From CBDAQR01 sp965199055 (GTDB lineage: Bacteria > Pseudomonadota > Gammaproteobacteria > Pseudomonadales > Halieaceae): a DNA stretch of 64,000 bases. The stretch covers positions 124,001 through 188,000 of the forward strand of contig CBDAQR010000008.1 in NCBI GenBank assembly GCA_965199055.1, in the 5' to 3' direction. The notes under the pieces were generated by a model, which was given only the letters and a program-made list of their open reading frames with translations, had not been told where the DNA came from and made no database searches. Shown one piece after another: positions 42,425 through 51,820 of the stretch. The stretch's first letter is position 1, and every line of letters starts with the position of its first letter. Made by a program: the position numbers and the translations under genes.

Positions 42425-43693
42425 TCAACCGGCAGCAGCTTCCTTGTGCAACGGATAATGCGCCGGCAGGGGCAAGCGGGCGACGCCGGTATCCACCGCA
42501 GCCTGAGCCACGGCCTGCGATACACGAGCCAACAATCGACTGTCCATGGGCTTGGGGATTATGTAGTCCGCACCGAACTCGAGCGAATCGATTCCGCAGG
42601 CTTCCAGGACATCCGCCGGCACGGTTTCCCGTGCAAGATCACGTATCGCATGCACGGCAGCGGCCTTCATTTCTTCATTGATGACGCTGGCGCGCACATC
42701 CAGGGCGCCGCGAAAAATGAACGGAAAGCCGAGAACATTGTTGACCTGATTGGGGTAATCGGAGCGGCCCGTTGCCATGATCAAATCATCACGGGTTGCT
42801 TGCGCGAGCTCGGGTCGAATCTCTGGATCCGGGTTGGAGCAGGCAAATACGACCGGACGCTCTGCCATTGAACTCAGCATCTCGGGGGTCAGCAAGTCAG
42901 CTCCCGACAAGCCCACAAAAACATCGGCGCCTGCGCAAACATCCGACAGGCTGCGTAAATCCGTGCGCGGGTTAGAAAACTCAGCTTTGTACTCATTAAC
43001 CCCTTCACGGCCTTCACAGATCACACCGCGGCGGTCGAGCATGAAAATGTTGTCACGCGTTGCGCCCAGGTTAACCAATAAGCGCATACAGGCGATCGCC
43101 GCCGCACCCGCGCCCAGGCAGACAATGCGCACATCCGGCAAGGACTTGCCCTGGATGTCTAGTGCATTCAGCATTCCTGCGGCGGTGACAATTGCGGTGC
43201 CATGTTGATCATCATGAAACACGGGAATATCGCAGCGTTCAATCAGGCGTCGTTCAATCTCAAAACACTCCGGTGCCTTGATATCTTCCAGATTGATGCC
43301 GCCAAAGGTGCCAGCGATACGGCCAACGGTATCGACAAAGTCGTCAACCTCGCTGGCGTCAACTTCTACGTCGATAGAATTCACGTTGGCAAACCGTTTG
43401 AACAACAGTGCCTTGCCTTCCATTACCGGCTTACTGGCCATGGGGCCAATATTGCCGAGACCAAGCACCGCCGTGCCATTGCTGATAACAGCCACCAGGT
43501 TGCCCTTCCCGGTATATCGATAGGCTTCCTGCGGTTCATTCTCGATCTCGCGGCACGGTTCGGCTACGCCGGGACTGTATGCCAGTGCCAGATCTCGCTG
43601 GGTTTCTGCAGAAGTTGTCAGCTCAATGCTGATCTTGCCGGGCTCGGGGTACTGGTGATAGTCCAGCGCGGCCTGTTTGAGGTCTTCAGTCAT
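42425..43693 (-). CDS. Malic enzyme, short form
   Basis: A 422-aa malate oxidoreductase (decarboxylating). SPGVAEPCREI, GTAVLGLGNIGPMASKPVMEGKALLFK, VFHDDQHGTAIVTAAGMLNAL and VCLGAGAAAIACMRLLVNLGA show the malic and NAD-binding domains. The phosphotransacetylase-like C-terminal domain of the long MaeB form is absent, so this is the short type. Cofactor preference (NAD or NADP) cannot be read with confidence. It converts malate to pyruvate and carbon dioxide. Confidence 0.93.
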   Translation of the reverse strand: MTEDLKQAALDYHQYPEPGKISIELTTSAETQRDLALAYSPGVAEPCREIENEPQEAYRYTGKGNLVAVISNGTAVLGLGNIGPMASKPVMEGKALLFKRFANVNSIDVEVDASEVDDFVDTVGRIAGTFGGINLEDIKAPECFEIERRLIERCDIPVFHDDQHGTAIVTAAGMLNALDIQGKSLPDVRIVCLGAGAAAIACMRLLVNLGATRDNIFMLDRRGVICEGREGVNEYKAEFSNPRTDLRSLSDVCAGADVFVGLSGADLLTPEMLSSMAERPVVFACSNPDPEIRPELAQATRDDLIMATGRSDYPNQVNNVLGFPFIFRGALDVRASVINEEMKAAAVHAIRDLARETVPADVLEACGIDSLEFGADYIIPKPMDSRLLARVSQAVAQAAVDTGVARLPLPAHYPLHKEAAAG

Positions 43694-43724
43694 GGCAGTT
43701 ACAGCTCGCCTGTGCGATCTAGAG

Positions 43725-43763
43725 TGAAAAAAAAGCGCCGCTTCCGGAAGAAGGCGGCGCTTT
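43725..43763 (-). terminator. Intrinsic terminator of rpmE
   Basis: On the minus strand, AAAGCGCCGCC, a loop containing TTCTTCCGGAAG, and GCGGCGCTTT form a strong GC stem followed by a run of eight T. It begins 23 bases after the rpmE stop. Because the stem is flanked by A on the other side, it could also work partly for the opposite direction. Confidence 0.88.
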
Positions 43764-43785
43764 GTGAGCTATGCTGGAGCCGCGC

Positions 43786-44001
43786 TTAGCGCTTGGCTCC
43801 ACGATTGCCGAAACGCTTCTTGAAGCGATCGACCCGGCCACCGCTATCGACAATCTTCTGCTTGCCGGTAAAGAAGGGGTGGCACTGTGAACACACATCA
43901 ATGTGGATGTCTTCACAAAGTGTTGAACGTGTTTTGATAACGTTGCCACAACTACAGGTGGCCGTTATCTCCCCATACTGGGGATGAATATCTGCTTTCA
44001 T
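43786..44001 (-). CDS. rpmE: Ribosomal protein L31
   Basis: A 71-aa zinc-binding (C+) L31. Cys16, Cys18, Cys37 and Cys40 coordinate zinc, at exactly the positions of E. coli L31. The start at 44001 is chosen because MKADIHPQY is the standard N-terminus and AAGGAG lies 8 bases upstream; an in-frame codon at 44019 adds six unrelated residues. The presence of the zinc form means that a non-zinc paralogue, if any, lies elsewhere. Confidence 0.97.
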   Translation of the reverse strand: MKADIHPQYGEITATCSCGNVIKTRSTLCEDIHIDVCSQCHPFFTGKQKIVDSGGRVDRFKKRFGNRGAKR

Positions 44002-44158
44002 TACTGTGCTCCTTAGCATTTGACGCCGCCACCCGATCTCTTGCCGGGCACCGCATCTGGTTCAGGATTCCCGGCCAATGCGGCTGCACTGGCCAAAAAA
44101 TAGGCGGGCATCTTACCAGACGCAGCGCCAGACGCAAGGCCCTGCTACACTTGCCGCC

Positions 44159-46363
44159 ATGCCCGTTTTACGTCTCGCCCTGCCCACTCCGCTGCGCGCA
44201 GAGTTCGATTATCTGCCACCGACAACGATAAGCCCCGAGGTGCTCGCAACATTGCAGCCTGGAATTCGCGTTCAGGTGCCCTTCGGCGCTCGTCAGATGA
44301 CTGGGGTGCTGCTGCAAGTGGCTGACGAGACTATGGTGCAGGCCGACAAATTAAAGGCCGTCACCCAGATTATCGATACAGAACCGCTTATCGATCGCCG
44401 CCTCATGGAGCTGTGTCGCTGGGCCGCCGCCTACTATAAGGCTCCACTGGGAGAGGTACTTGCCGCTGGCCTGCCCAAGGCAATGCGTCAGGGACAGCCT
44501 TTCACACCCCGCAGCGAACGCTACTGGGCATTGAGTACCGATGGCCTGGGGCTACCGCAAGGCGCGCTTAAACGAGCGCCAAAACAGGCTGATTTACTGG
44601 CACTGCTGCAAAACGCAAACAAGCGACAACTGCCAGACCACGTCGTTAAGGCGGAAGATCCCGCAGGCAGCGCGCGCCGCGCGTTACAGAAGAAAGGCCT
44701 GATAGAACCCATTGAGAGCGCGCCGGTTGTAGCCGAGCCTAGCTGGCAGACTGGCCCACCGCTAAACGAGGAGCAGGCTCGGGCGGTGGAGACCATTACT
44801 GCGAGCATCGGAAGATTCGCAGGCTTTTTGCTGCAGGGCGTCACCGGGAGCGGAAAAACAGAGGTCTATTTAACGCTAACCGAGCGCGTGCTGAAGAGCG
44901 GACGTCAGGCCCTGGTGTTGGTTCCCGAAATTGGCTTAACCCCACAAACCGTGCAGCGCTTTAAGCAGCGATTTGATGCCAATATCGCCGTTATGCATTC
45001 CGGACTCGCTGACGGTGAGCGCTTGCAGGCGTGGGAAGATGCGCGTTCCGGCTATGCCCATATCGTAATCGGAACGCGATCTGCGATATTCACCGCCATG
45101 GCGCGCCCCGGCTTAATCATCGTCGACGAGGAACACGACCCATCCTTCAAGCAACAGGATGGCGTTCGCTACTCGGCCAGGGATTTGGCAGTCAAACGGG
45201 CCCAGCTAGAGAAAATCCCTGTCCTGCTGGGTAGCGCCACTCCCAGTCTCGAGAGTATTGCCAACGCCGACAGTGGCCGCTACCAGCGACTCGAGTTGGC
45301 GCAACGAGCCACCGGCGCAGCCATACCCGATTTCCTCATTCAGGATATTCGCCGCGCACCGCTGGAAGCTGGTATGTCAGCGAACTTGCTTGCGGCTATG
45401 CAGGCGGAGTTGGAGGCCAATAACCAGGTATTGCTGTTTCTGAACAGGCGCGGCTATGCCCCAACGCTTCAGTGCCACGACTGCGGCCATGTAGAGCACT
45501 GCCATCAATGTGATGCGCGCATGACCGTACATTTAAAAGACGCGCAGCTGCGCTGCCATCACTGCGGTGCACAGCGTCGGCTCCCGCGCGAGTGCCCCAC
45601 TTGTCAAAGCACTGCCATTAGCAGTCGCGGCCTGGGGACCGAACAGATTGAATCACGGCTGCAACAACTCTATCCCGACGTCCCGGTATACCGCGTGGAC
45701 CGCGACACGATGCAACGCAAAAACGCCATGACCGATCTCATTGAGGCCGTGGCCGGCGGCTCGCGCTGCATTCTGCTGGGAACACAGATGCTCACCAAGG
45801 GGCATCATTTTCCCGACGTCACCCTGGTCGGATTGCTCGATGCGGACAATTCGTTGTTTAGCAGTGACTTTCGCGGTCCTGAGCGGATGGGACAGCTACT
45901 GGTGCAGGTGAGTGGTCGTGCGGGTCGCGCCAACAAACCGGGGCGAGTCATACTGCAAACGCACTATCCCGATCATCCGCTGCTGCAAACACTGGTGGGC
46001 GAGGGCTACGCGGCCTACGCAACGCAGCTTCTGCAGGAGCGCAAGTCCAGAGGGCTGCCGCCCTATGGGCACCTGCTCATGCTGCGGGCGGAAGCGCAGG
46101 ATATGGCTAGCGCAGAGAATTGCCTGTTGGGGATACGCCAACAATGCGAGAACGGCATCCCTGGCCAGGTCACATTGGTTGGACCCATGCCGGCGGCCAT
46201 GCAGCGTCGCAGCGGTCGCTACCGCGCGCAGCTACTCGCGCTGTGTACCTCTCGCCGGGCGGCCCAGAAAGCGGCCGACTTATTGAGTAATAGCGCCGAA
46301 AACGACAAGACAGCCAAACGCTTACGCTGGTCACTCGACATCGACCCTCTGGACACCCTGTAG
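44159..46363 (+). CDS. priA: Primosomal replication protein N' (helicase PriA)
   Basis: A 734-aa replication restart helicase, the length of E. coli PriA. The N-terminal 3'-end-binding domain starts MPVLRLALPTPLRAEFDYL. Walker A is GVTGSGKTEVYL, the DEAH-like box is DEEHD, and the zinc-binding insert has the eight Cys of CHDCGH...CHQC, CHHC...CPTC. The helicase C-terminal motif QVSGRAGRANKPG follows. It reloads the replisome at stalled forks. The start at 44159 is chosen because it gives the known N-terminus; an upstream in-frame ATG at 44078 would add 27 basic residues. Confidence 0.96.
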   Translation: MPVLRLALPTPLRAEFDYLPPTTISPEVLATLQPGIRVQVPFGARQMTGVLLQVADETMVQADKLKAVTQIIDTEPLIDRRLMELCRWAAAYYKAPLGEVLAAGLPKAMRQGQPFTPRSERYWALSTDGLGLPQGALKRAPKQADLLALLQNANKRQLPDHVVKAEDPAGSARRALQKKGLIEPIESAPVVAEPSWQTGPPLNEEQARAVETITASIGRFAGFLLQGVTGSGKTEVYLTLTERVLKSGRQALVLVPEIGLTPQTVQRFKQRFDANIAVMHSGLADGERLQAWEDARSGYAHIVIGTRSAIFTAMARPGLIIVDEEHDPSFKQQDGVRYSARDLAVKRAQLEKIPVLLGSATPSLESIANADSGRYQRLELAQRATGAAIPDFLIQDIRRAPLEAGMSANLLAAMQAELEANNQVLLFLNRRGYAPTLQCHDCGHVEHCHQCDARMTVHLKDAQLRCHHCGAQRRLPRECPTCQSTAISSRGLGTEQIESRLQQLYPDVPVYRVDRDTMQRKNAMTDLIEAVAGGSRCILLGTQMLTKGHHFPDVTLVGLLDADNSLFSSDFRGPERMGQLLVQVSGRAGRANKPGRVILQTHYPDHPLLQTLVGEGYAAYATQLLQERKSRGLPPYGHLLMLRAEAQDMASAENCLLGIRQQCENGIPGQVTLVGPMPAAMQRRSGRYRAQLLALCTSRRAAQKAADLLSNSAENDKTAKRLRWSLDIDPLDTL

Positions 46364-46442
46364 ACCGGCCACGTATGGTCTTTGGCAGAGGATACAGGGA
46401 TAATACCCGGCCCTTAAAATCCCGAATCACGAACCATTAGCA

Positions 46443-48128
46443 ATGAAGCAACATCTGAGCGAACTGATCGAGTCTGCAATCGGCACTTTAGTAGCCGACG
46501 GCACCCTTGACGCAAAAATTCAGCCTCGAATCAGTATCGACCGCACCCGTGACAAGGCGCACGGCGACCTCGCCAGCAATATCGCCCTTACGCTAGCCAA
46601 AGGCGCCGGGATGCCCCCTCGAGAATTGGCGGAGAAAATCGCCGCCGCGTTGCCATCATCAAGCAGTGTCAGCAAGACCGAGATCGCCGGTCCCGGCTTT
46701 ATCAATTTCTATTTGAGCGAAGCCAGCAGTAGCGCCGTAGTGGCAAGCATTCTCGAACAGGGGGCTAGCTTCGGGCACAGCGATGTCGGCCAAGGTGCGG
46801 CGGTACAGGTAGAGTTTGTGTCGGCCAACCCCACGGGGCCACTGCATATAGGACACGGACGGGGCGCCGCGGTTGGAGACTGCATCGCCCGACTACTGCA
46901 GGCGACCGGCTGGACTGTGAGCCGCGAGTTCTACTACAACGACGCCGGCGAGCAGATCAACAAACTGGCACACTCGGTTCAAGCGCGAGCCCGGGGCAGC
47001 AAGCCCGGCGATCCAGACTGGCCCGAGGAGAGCTACAATGGCGACTATATCGCCGATGTCGCCAGCGATTATATGGCGGGCGCGCAGGTAGACGCCGAAG
47101 ACAAACAGGCCGACGCTGCAGCAGACCCCGATGACCTGAACTCAATTCGCGATTTTGCAGTTGCCTATCTACGCCACGAGCAGGACCTCGATCTGCAGGC
47201 ATTCGGAGTACAGTTCGACGTCTTTTTTCTCGAGTCATCTGTCTACGAGTCGGGCGAGGTCGAAGCCACAGTCGATAAACTCGTGGAGGGTGGCCACACC
47301 TACGAAGAAGATGGGGCCTTATGGCTGCGCACCACAGACTTTGGCGATGATAAAGACCGGGTTATGCGCAAGAGCGACGGCGGCTATACCTATTTCCTAC
47401 CGGACGTGGCCTACCACCACAATAAATGGAAGCGCGGATTTGGTCGTGTCATCAACGAGCAGGGCGCAGACCACCACAGCACGGTGACCAGGGTAAGAGC
47501 TGGATTACAAGCGCTGAACACCGGTATCCCGCAAGGTTGGCCCGAGTACGTTTTGCACCAGATGGTCACGGTGATGCGCGGTGGTCAGGAGGTCAAGATT
47601 TCAAAGCGGGCCGGCAGCTACGTGACGCTGCGCGACCTCATCGACGAAGTGGGCTGTGATGCGACTCGCTACTTTCTCGCCGCGAGAGCACCGAGTTCCC
47701 AGCTGACCTTCGATATCGACCTGGCACTGGCGCAGTCTAACGACAACCCGGTGTACTACATTCAATACGCCCACGCTCGCGCCTGCAGCGTCATGCGCAA
47801 GCTGGCCGAACAAAACCTGAGTTGGTCGCAGGACGTCGGGATCGAATCCCTGGCCAGCCTGACCGAGGAATCAGAAAAGGCCATATTGCGACGCCTGGAT
47901 CGGTTCCCCGAGCTCGTTGTCGCCGCCGCTGACAAGTCTGAGCCACACGCCATTGCCAATTACCTGCGAGATCTGGCGGGGGATTTTCACAGTTGGTACA
48001 ACGCTCATAAAATGCTGGTCGAGGACGACGCCGTGCGCAATGCTCGCTTGGCCCTGTGCCAGGCGGTAAGACAGGTCATAGCTAATGGGCTTGCTTTGCT
48101 CGGTGTCTCTGCGCCGGAGAGCATGTAG
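46443..48128 (+). CDS. argS: Arginyl-tRNA synthetase
   Basis: A 561-aa class I synthetase. The N-terminal additional domain (DRTRDKAHGDLASNIALTLAK) is followed by the HIGH motif in ANPTGPLHIGHGRGAAVGD, a KMSKS-equivalent VKISKRAGSYVTL, and the C-terminal all-helical DALR anticodon-binding domain ending near ANGLALLGVSAPESM. It charges tRNA-Arg. The next gene starts 2 bases after the stop. Confidence 0.97.
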   Translation: MKQHLSELIESAIGTLVADGTLDAKIQPRISIDRTRDKAHGDLASNIALTLAKGAGMPPRELAEKIAAALPSSSSVSKTEIAGPGFINFYLSEASSSAVVASILEQGASFGHSDVGQGAAVQVEFVSANPTGPLHIGHGRGAAVGDCIARLLQATGWTVSREFYYNDAGEQINKLAHSVQARARGSKPGDPDWPEESYNGDYIADVASDYMAGAQVDAEDKQADAAADPDDLNSIRDFAVAYLRHEQDLDLQAFGVQFDVFFLESSVYESGEVEATVDKLVEGGHTYEEDGALWLRTTDFGDDKDRVMRKSDGGYTYFLPDVAYHHNKWKRGFGRVINEQGADHHSTVTRVRAGLQALNTGIPQGWPEYVLHQMVTVMRGGQEVKISKRAGSYVTLRDLIDEVGCDATRYFLAARAPSSQLTFDIDLALAQSNDNPVYYIQYAHARACSVMRKLAEQNLSWSQDVGIESLASLTEESEKAILRRLDRFPELVVAAADKSEPHAIANYLRDLAGDFHSWYNAHKMLVEDDAVRNARLALCQAVRQVIANGLALLGVSAPESM

Positions 48129-48130
48129 GC

Positions 48131-48697
48131 ATGACCCAGGATTTCGCCAGCAAGAGCCGCAAAACCGCGCCGCGTAAAAGCGCGAAGAAGAGCAGCCCCA
48201 AACGCAACGGTAACTCGCCTTGGGTCTGGTTCTTCACCGGCATGCTGTGCGGGATTTTCGCCACCGCCCTGGCCTGGCTCGGCTTACAGCAACCGGACGA
48301 GGCCAGCTATGCTGCCAGTCAGCCGCTGGCTGCAGCCAGTGAAGGTAGCGACGCGGATCAGGGACCACGATTTGATTTCTACACCTTACTGCCAGAGCAA
48401 AAGGTTGAGGTGGAAGTTGATGAAGCAGAGATCGCGGCCGCCCGCAGCCAGCGCGCCAACGATGAGTACCTGCTGCAGGCGGGCTCATTCAAGCTGGCGG
48501 AAGATGCCGATCGCCGCAGAGCCGAACTGCTATTGCTCGGACTGGAAGCCCATGTTGAGGACACAACAGGAGACAACGGACGCTGGTTTCGGGTATACAT
48601 CGGGCCCTTCGAGTCGCGCTCTAAGCTGGCTAAGGCCCGCAGTCTAACGGCCCAACAGGGGATAGATACTTTGCTGCTAAAGCGTCCAAAGGCCTAA
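48131..48697 (+). CDS. SPOR-domain cell-division protein (FtsN-like)
   Basis: A 188-aa bitopic protein: a basic cytoplasmic tail (KSRKTAPRKSAKKSSPKRNG), one membrane helix near 34-55 (WVWFFTGMLCGIFATALAWLGL), a linker and a C-terminal SPOR domain (LQAGSFKLAEDADRRRAELLL and RVYIGPFESRSKLAKAR). SPOR domains bind denuded septal peptidoglycan. Its position between argS and hslV is the classic place of ftsN-like genes in gammaproteobacteria, but the essential FtsN segment is not clearly recognisable. Confidence 0.85.
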   Translation: MTQDFASKSRKTAPRKSAKKSSPKRNGNSPWVWFFTGMLCGIFATALAWLGLQQPDEASYAASQPLAAASEGSDADQGPRFDFYTLLPEQKVEVEVDEAEIAAARSQRANDEYLLQAGSFKLAEDADRRRAELLLLGLEAHVEDTTGDNGRWFRVYIGPFESRSKLAKARSLTAQQGIDTLLLKRPKA

Positions 48698-48710
48698 TCG
48701 CGGCAGGCGC

Positions 48711-48738
48711 CTTGATTTGCGCACTCGCGGCCCCATAT
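48711..48738 (+). promoter_or_regulatory. Sigma-32 (heat-shock) promoter of hslVU
   Basis: CTTGATT (48711-48717) and CCCCATAT (48731-48738) are separated by 13 bases. These match the sigma-32 consensus CTTGAAA and CCCCATNT with only two mismatches. The start of hslV is 27 bases further on. HslVU is a heat-shock protease in E. coli, so the site fits. Confidence 0.8.
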
Positions 48739-48765
48739 CACTGTAATACCGGAGGAATCTAAGAC

Positions 48766-49314
48766 GTGGAACAATATCGCGGTACCACTATCCTGTCCGT
48801 TCGTCGCGGCGACACGGTGGTCATTGGCGGGGACGGCCAGGTCTCCATGGGCAACACTGTAATGAAAGGCAACGCTCGCAAGGTTAGACGCTTGTATAAG
48901 GATCGTGTCCTGGCTGGATTCGCCGGCGGCACAGCCGATGCATTCACGTTGTTTGAGCTATTCGAGGCGCAACTGGAAAAGCATCAGGGCCACCTCGTGC
49001 GATCTGCGGTGGAACTGGCCAAGGCCTGGCGCACCGAGCGCGCACTGCGTCGACTGGAAGCACTGTTGGCCGTGGCCGACAGCAAAACCTCGCTGATTAT
49101 TACCGGCAATGGCGATGTCATAGAACCGGAAGACAATCTTATCGCAATCGGTTCTGGCGGACCCTTCGCCCAATCCGCCGCGCGTGCTCTTCTGGATAAC
49201 ACGGAATTGGGTGCACGCGATATCGTGGAAAAGGGCCTTGGAATAGCTGCAGACATCTGTATTTACACCAACCACAACCGGGTTATCGAAGAACTCGACT
49301 GTACGCAGGACTAA
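48766..49314 (+). CDS. hslV: ATP-dependent protease subunit HslV
   Basis: A 182-aa proteasome-like peptidase. After removal of the start region the N-terminal Thr (in YRGTTILSVRRGD) is the nucleophile; GGDGQVSMGNTVMKG and IGSGGPFAQSAARAL are conserved. It forms the proteolytic core with the HslU ATPase in the cytoplasm. The start codon is GTG with GGAGG ten bases upstream. Confidence 0.97.
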   Translation: MEQYRGTTILSVRRGDTVVIGGDGQVSMGNTVMKGNARKVRRLYKDRVLAGFAGGTADAFTLFELFEAQLEKHQGHLVRSAVELAKAWRTERALRRLEALLAVADSKTSLIITGNGDVIEPEDNLIAIGSGGPFAQSAARALLDNTELGARDIVEKGLGIAADICIYTNHNRVIEELDCTQD

Positions 49315-49315
49315 T

Positions 49316-50644
49316 ATGTCAAACATGACCCCCAGGGAGATTGTCCACGAGCTGGACAAGCACATTATCGGGCAGGAGCAAGCCAAGCGCGCGGTGGCCA
49401 TTGCCTTGCGCAACCGCTGGCGCAGGATGCAGCTCGAAGAAGATCTGCGCGCGGAGATTACACCCAAGAATATCCTGATGATCGGCCCCACCGGCGTGGG
49501 CAAAACGGAGATAGCGCGGCGATTGGCAAGACTGGCTAACGCCCCCTTTATAAAAGTAGAAGCCACTAAGTTTACTGAGGTGGGTTATGTGGGCCGCGAT
49601 GTCGAATCCATCGTACGTGACCTGGTCGACGTATCCGTCAAAATGCTGCGTGAACAAGAGATGGAGAAGGTTCGCTTTCGTGCCGAAGAGGCAGCCGAGG
49701 AGCGTATTCTGGATGTGCTACTAACACCGGCGCGGGACGCTACCAGCGGTGCTGACAGTGATTCCTCAACCCGTCAGCTCCTGCGCAAAAAGCTGCGCGA
49801 GGGAGACCTGGATGAGCGCGAAATCGAAATCGAGCTCAGCAGCAATCCGGTCGGTGTTGAAATCATGGCACCCCCGGGTATGGAAGAAATGACCAGCCAA
49901 CTGCAAAGCATGTTCTCCAACCTGTCCGGCGCGCAATCGAAAACCCGCAAGGTCACCGTCAAGACCGCGTTTGAGCAGCTTTGTGACGAAGAAGCAGCAA
50001 AGATGGTAAACGAGGATGACCTCAAACAACGGGCGGTCACCAATGCCGAGCAAACCGGCATCGTTTTTATCGACGAGTTAGATAAAGTTGCCAAGCGCGG
50101 CGAAGTCGGCGGCGCGGACGTTTCTCGCGAAGGTGTTCAACGCGACCTGCTGCCGCTGATCGAGGGCTGCACTGTCAGCACCAAACACGGCATGATTAAA
50201 ACCGATCACATTCTTTTCGTTGCCAGCGGTGCCTTTCACCTGTCCAAGCCCTCAGATCTGATACCGGAGTTGCAAGGCCGGCTGCCAATCCGCGTCGAGC
50301 TATCGGCTCTAAGCCCGGATGATTTCGAGCGAATACTGAAGGAGCCGGATGCGTCGCTCACCGAGCAGTACGAGGCTTTATTGGCGACCGAGGATATGAC
50401 CTTGGAGTTTACCGATGAGGGTATTAGCCGCATTGCGGAAATAGCCTGGCAGGTCAACGAGCGCACCGAGAATATTGGCGCCCGCCGGCTGCACACCGTG
50501 ATGGAGCGTCTGCTGGAGGATGCATCCTTTGAGGCCACGGATGCCAGTCTCAAAGAGGGCTCACTGCGCATCGATGCCAGCTACGTCGACAGCCAGCTCG
50601 GCGAGCTCAGCGAAGACGAAGACCTCTCCCGCTTTATACTGTAG
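49316..50644 (+). CDS. hslU: ATP-dependent protease ATPase subunit HslU
   Basis: A 442-aa AAA+ unfoldase: N-terminal MTPREIVHELDKHIIGQEQAKRAV, Walker A GPTGVGKTEIARRLA near 60-74, an intermediate (I) domain near 110-240, Walker B GIVFIDELDK, and a C-terminal helix ending EDLSRFIL that inserts into HslV. It unfolds substrates for HslV. It starts one base after hslV. Confidence 0.97.
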   Translation: MSNMTPREIVHELDKHIIGQEQAKRAVAIALRNRWRRMQLEEDLRAEITPKNILMIGPTGVGKTEIARRLARLANAPFIKVEATKFTEVGYVGRDVESIVRDLVDVSVKMLREQEMEKVRFRAEEAAEERILDVLLTPARDATSGADSDSSTRQLLRKKLREGDLDEREIEIELSSNPVGVEIMAPPGMEEMTSQLQSMFSNLSGAQSKTRKVTVKTAFEQLCDEEAAKMVNEDDLKQRAVTNAEQTGIVFIDELDKVAKRGEVGGADVSREGVQRDLLPLIEGCTVSTKHGMIKTDHILFVASGAFHLSKPSDLIPELQGRLPIRVELSALSPDDFERILKEPDASLTEQYEALLATEDMTLEFTDEGISRIAEIAWQVNERTENIGARRLHTVMERLLEDASFEATDASLKEGSLRIDASYVDSQLGELSEDEDLSRFIL

Positions 50645-50651
50645 GTCGACT

Positions 50652-51029
50652 ATGAATCCTCCCGATCAGGTTCGCCTGCACCAAAAATCCCGCATCCTGG
50701 AACTGAGCTGGGGCTCCAGCAGCTTCGAGCTAAGTTGTGAGTTCCTGCGCGTACACTCCCCATCCGCCGAGGTTCGAGGCCATGGTCCCGGGCAGGAGGT
50801 GTTACAGGCGGGTAAGAAAAACGTAGAGATAACCGACATACGTGCGGTTGGCAATTACGCCTTGCAACTCGTTTTTGACGATGGCCATGATACCGGCATC
50901 TTCAGCTGGAGTTATCTGCGAGAGCTTTGCGAGCAGCATGACGCACTGTGGCAGCAGTATTTGGATAAGCTTCACGCCGCTGCTGCCAGTCGGGACCCCG
51001 ACGTGCAGGTCGTGCGGATTGACCTCTAG
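50652..51029 (+). CDS. DUF971 domain protein (gamma-butyrobetaine hydroxylase-like N-terminal domain)
   Basis: A 125-aa protein: VRLHQKSRILELSWGSSSFELSCEFLRVHSPSAEV is the DUF971 core, related to the N-terminal domain of gamma-butyrobetaine hydroxylase, and NYALQLVFDDGHDTGIFSWSYLREL closes it. Its function is unknown; relatives are sometimes tied to iron-sulphur cluster proteins. It sits 7 bases after hslU, the same place as in pseudomonads, and is probably transcribed with hslVU. The ATG at 50652 was chosen because the domain begins right after it. Confidence 0.88.
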   Translation: MNPPDQVRLHQKSRILELSWGSSSFELSCEFLRVHSPSAEVRGHGPGQEVLQAGKKNVEITDIRAVGNYALQLVFDDGHDTGIFSWSYLRELCEQHDALWQQYLDKLHAAAASRDPDVQVVRIDL

Positions 51030-51063
51030 AGCTACAATAGGCTCTGACAGGGATAATTACGCT

Positions 51064-51813
51064 ATGGCAGAAGACAACAAGACGCACTTTGGCTACCAGC
51101 GGGTAGAGAAGAAAGACAAAGCAGGCTTAGTCGCCGGTGTCTTTCATTCCGTGGCCGACCGCTACGACCTCATGAACGACCTGATGTCCGGCGGCATTCA
51201 CCGGATTTGGAAACGCTTTACCATCGAGGTCAGTGCTGTGCGCTCAGGCAATCGAGTACTGGATGTGGCCGGGGGTACCGGCGACCTCACTGCTAAATTC
51301 TCAGAGTTGGTGGGTGCCGATGGCGAAGTCGTGCTGGCGGATATCAACGAGTCGATGCTGAAAGTGGGTCGCGACAAGTTGATCGACCGCGGCTACCACG
51401 GGAATATCGAATACGTACAGGCTAATGCGGAATCTCTGCCCTTTCCCGACGACCACTTCGACGTGGTCAGTATTGCCTTCGGGCTGCGCAATGTGACTAA
51501 TAAGGACGCTGCGCTGCGCTCCATGTTGCGGGTGTTGAAGCCGGGCGGCCGACTGTTGGTGCTCGAATTTTCTAAACCTGGCAACGAGCTGTTGAACCAG
51601 GCGTACGACACCTATTCATTCAAGGTGCTGCCCATGTTGGGTAAGCTCGTCGCAGGCGACAGCGAGAGCTATCAATACCTGGCCGAGTCCATCCGCATGC
51701 ACCCCGATCAGGAAAGTTTGAAAGAGATGATGGAGGCGGCCGGCTTTGGCCGCTGTGAATACTTCAATATGACCGGCGGCGTGGTGGCCTTGCACAGGGG
51801 CATCAAACCCTAA
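51064..51813 (+). CDS. ubiE: Ubiquinone/menaquinone biosynthesis C-methyltransferase
   Basis: A 249-aa SAM-dependent methyltransferase. HFGYQRVEKKDKAGLVAGVFHSVADRYDLMNDLMSGGIHR in its split form is the UbiE signature, with VLDVAGGTGDLTAKF binding SAM and SIAFGLRNVTNKDAALRSMLRVLKPGG downstream. It methylates the quinone ring. The start at 51064 is chosen because MAEDNKTHFGY is the family N-terminus. It heads ubiE-ubiJ-ubiB. Confidence 0.96.
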   Translation: MAEDNKTHFGYQRVEKKDKAGLVAGVFHSVADRYDLMNDLMSGGIHRIWKRFTIEVSAVRSGNRVLDVAGGTGDLTAKFSELVGADGEVVLADINESMLKVGRDKLIDRGYHGNIEYVQANAESLPFPDDHFDVVSIAFGLRNVTNKDAALRSMLRVLKPGGRLLVLEFSKPGNELLNQAYDTYSFKVLPMLGKLVAGDSESYQYLAESIRMHPDQESLKEMMEAAGFGRCEYFNMTGGVVALHRGIKP

Positions 51814-51820
51814 CAGGATC

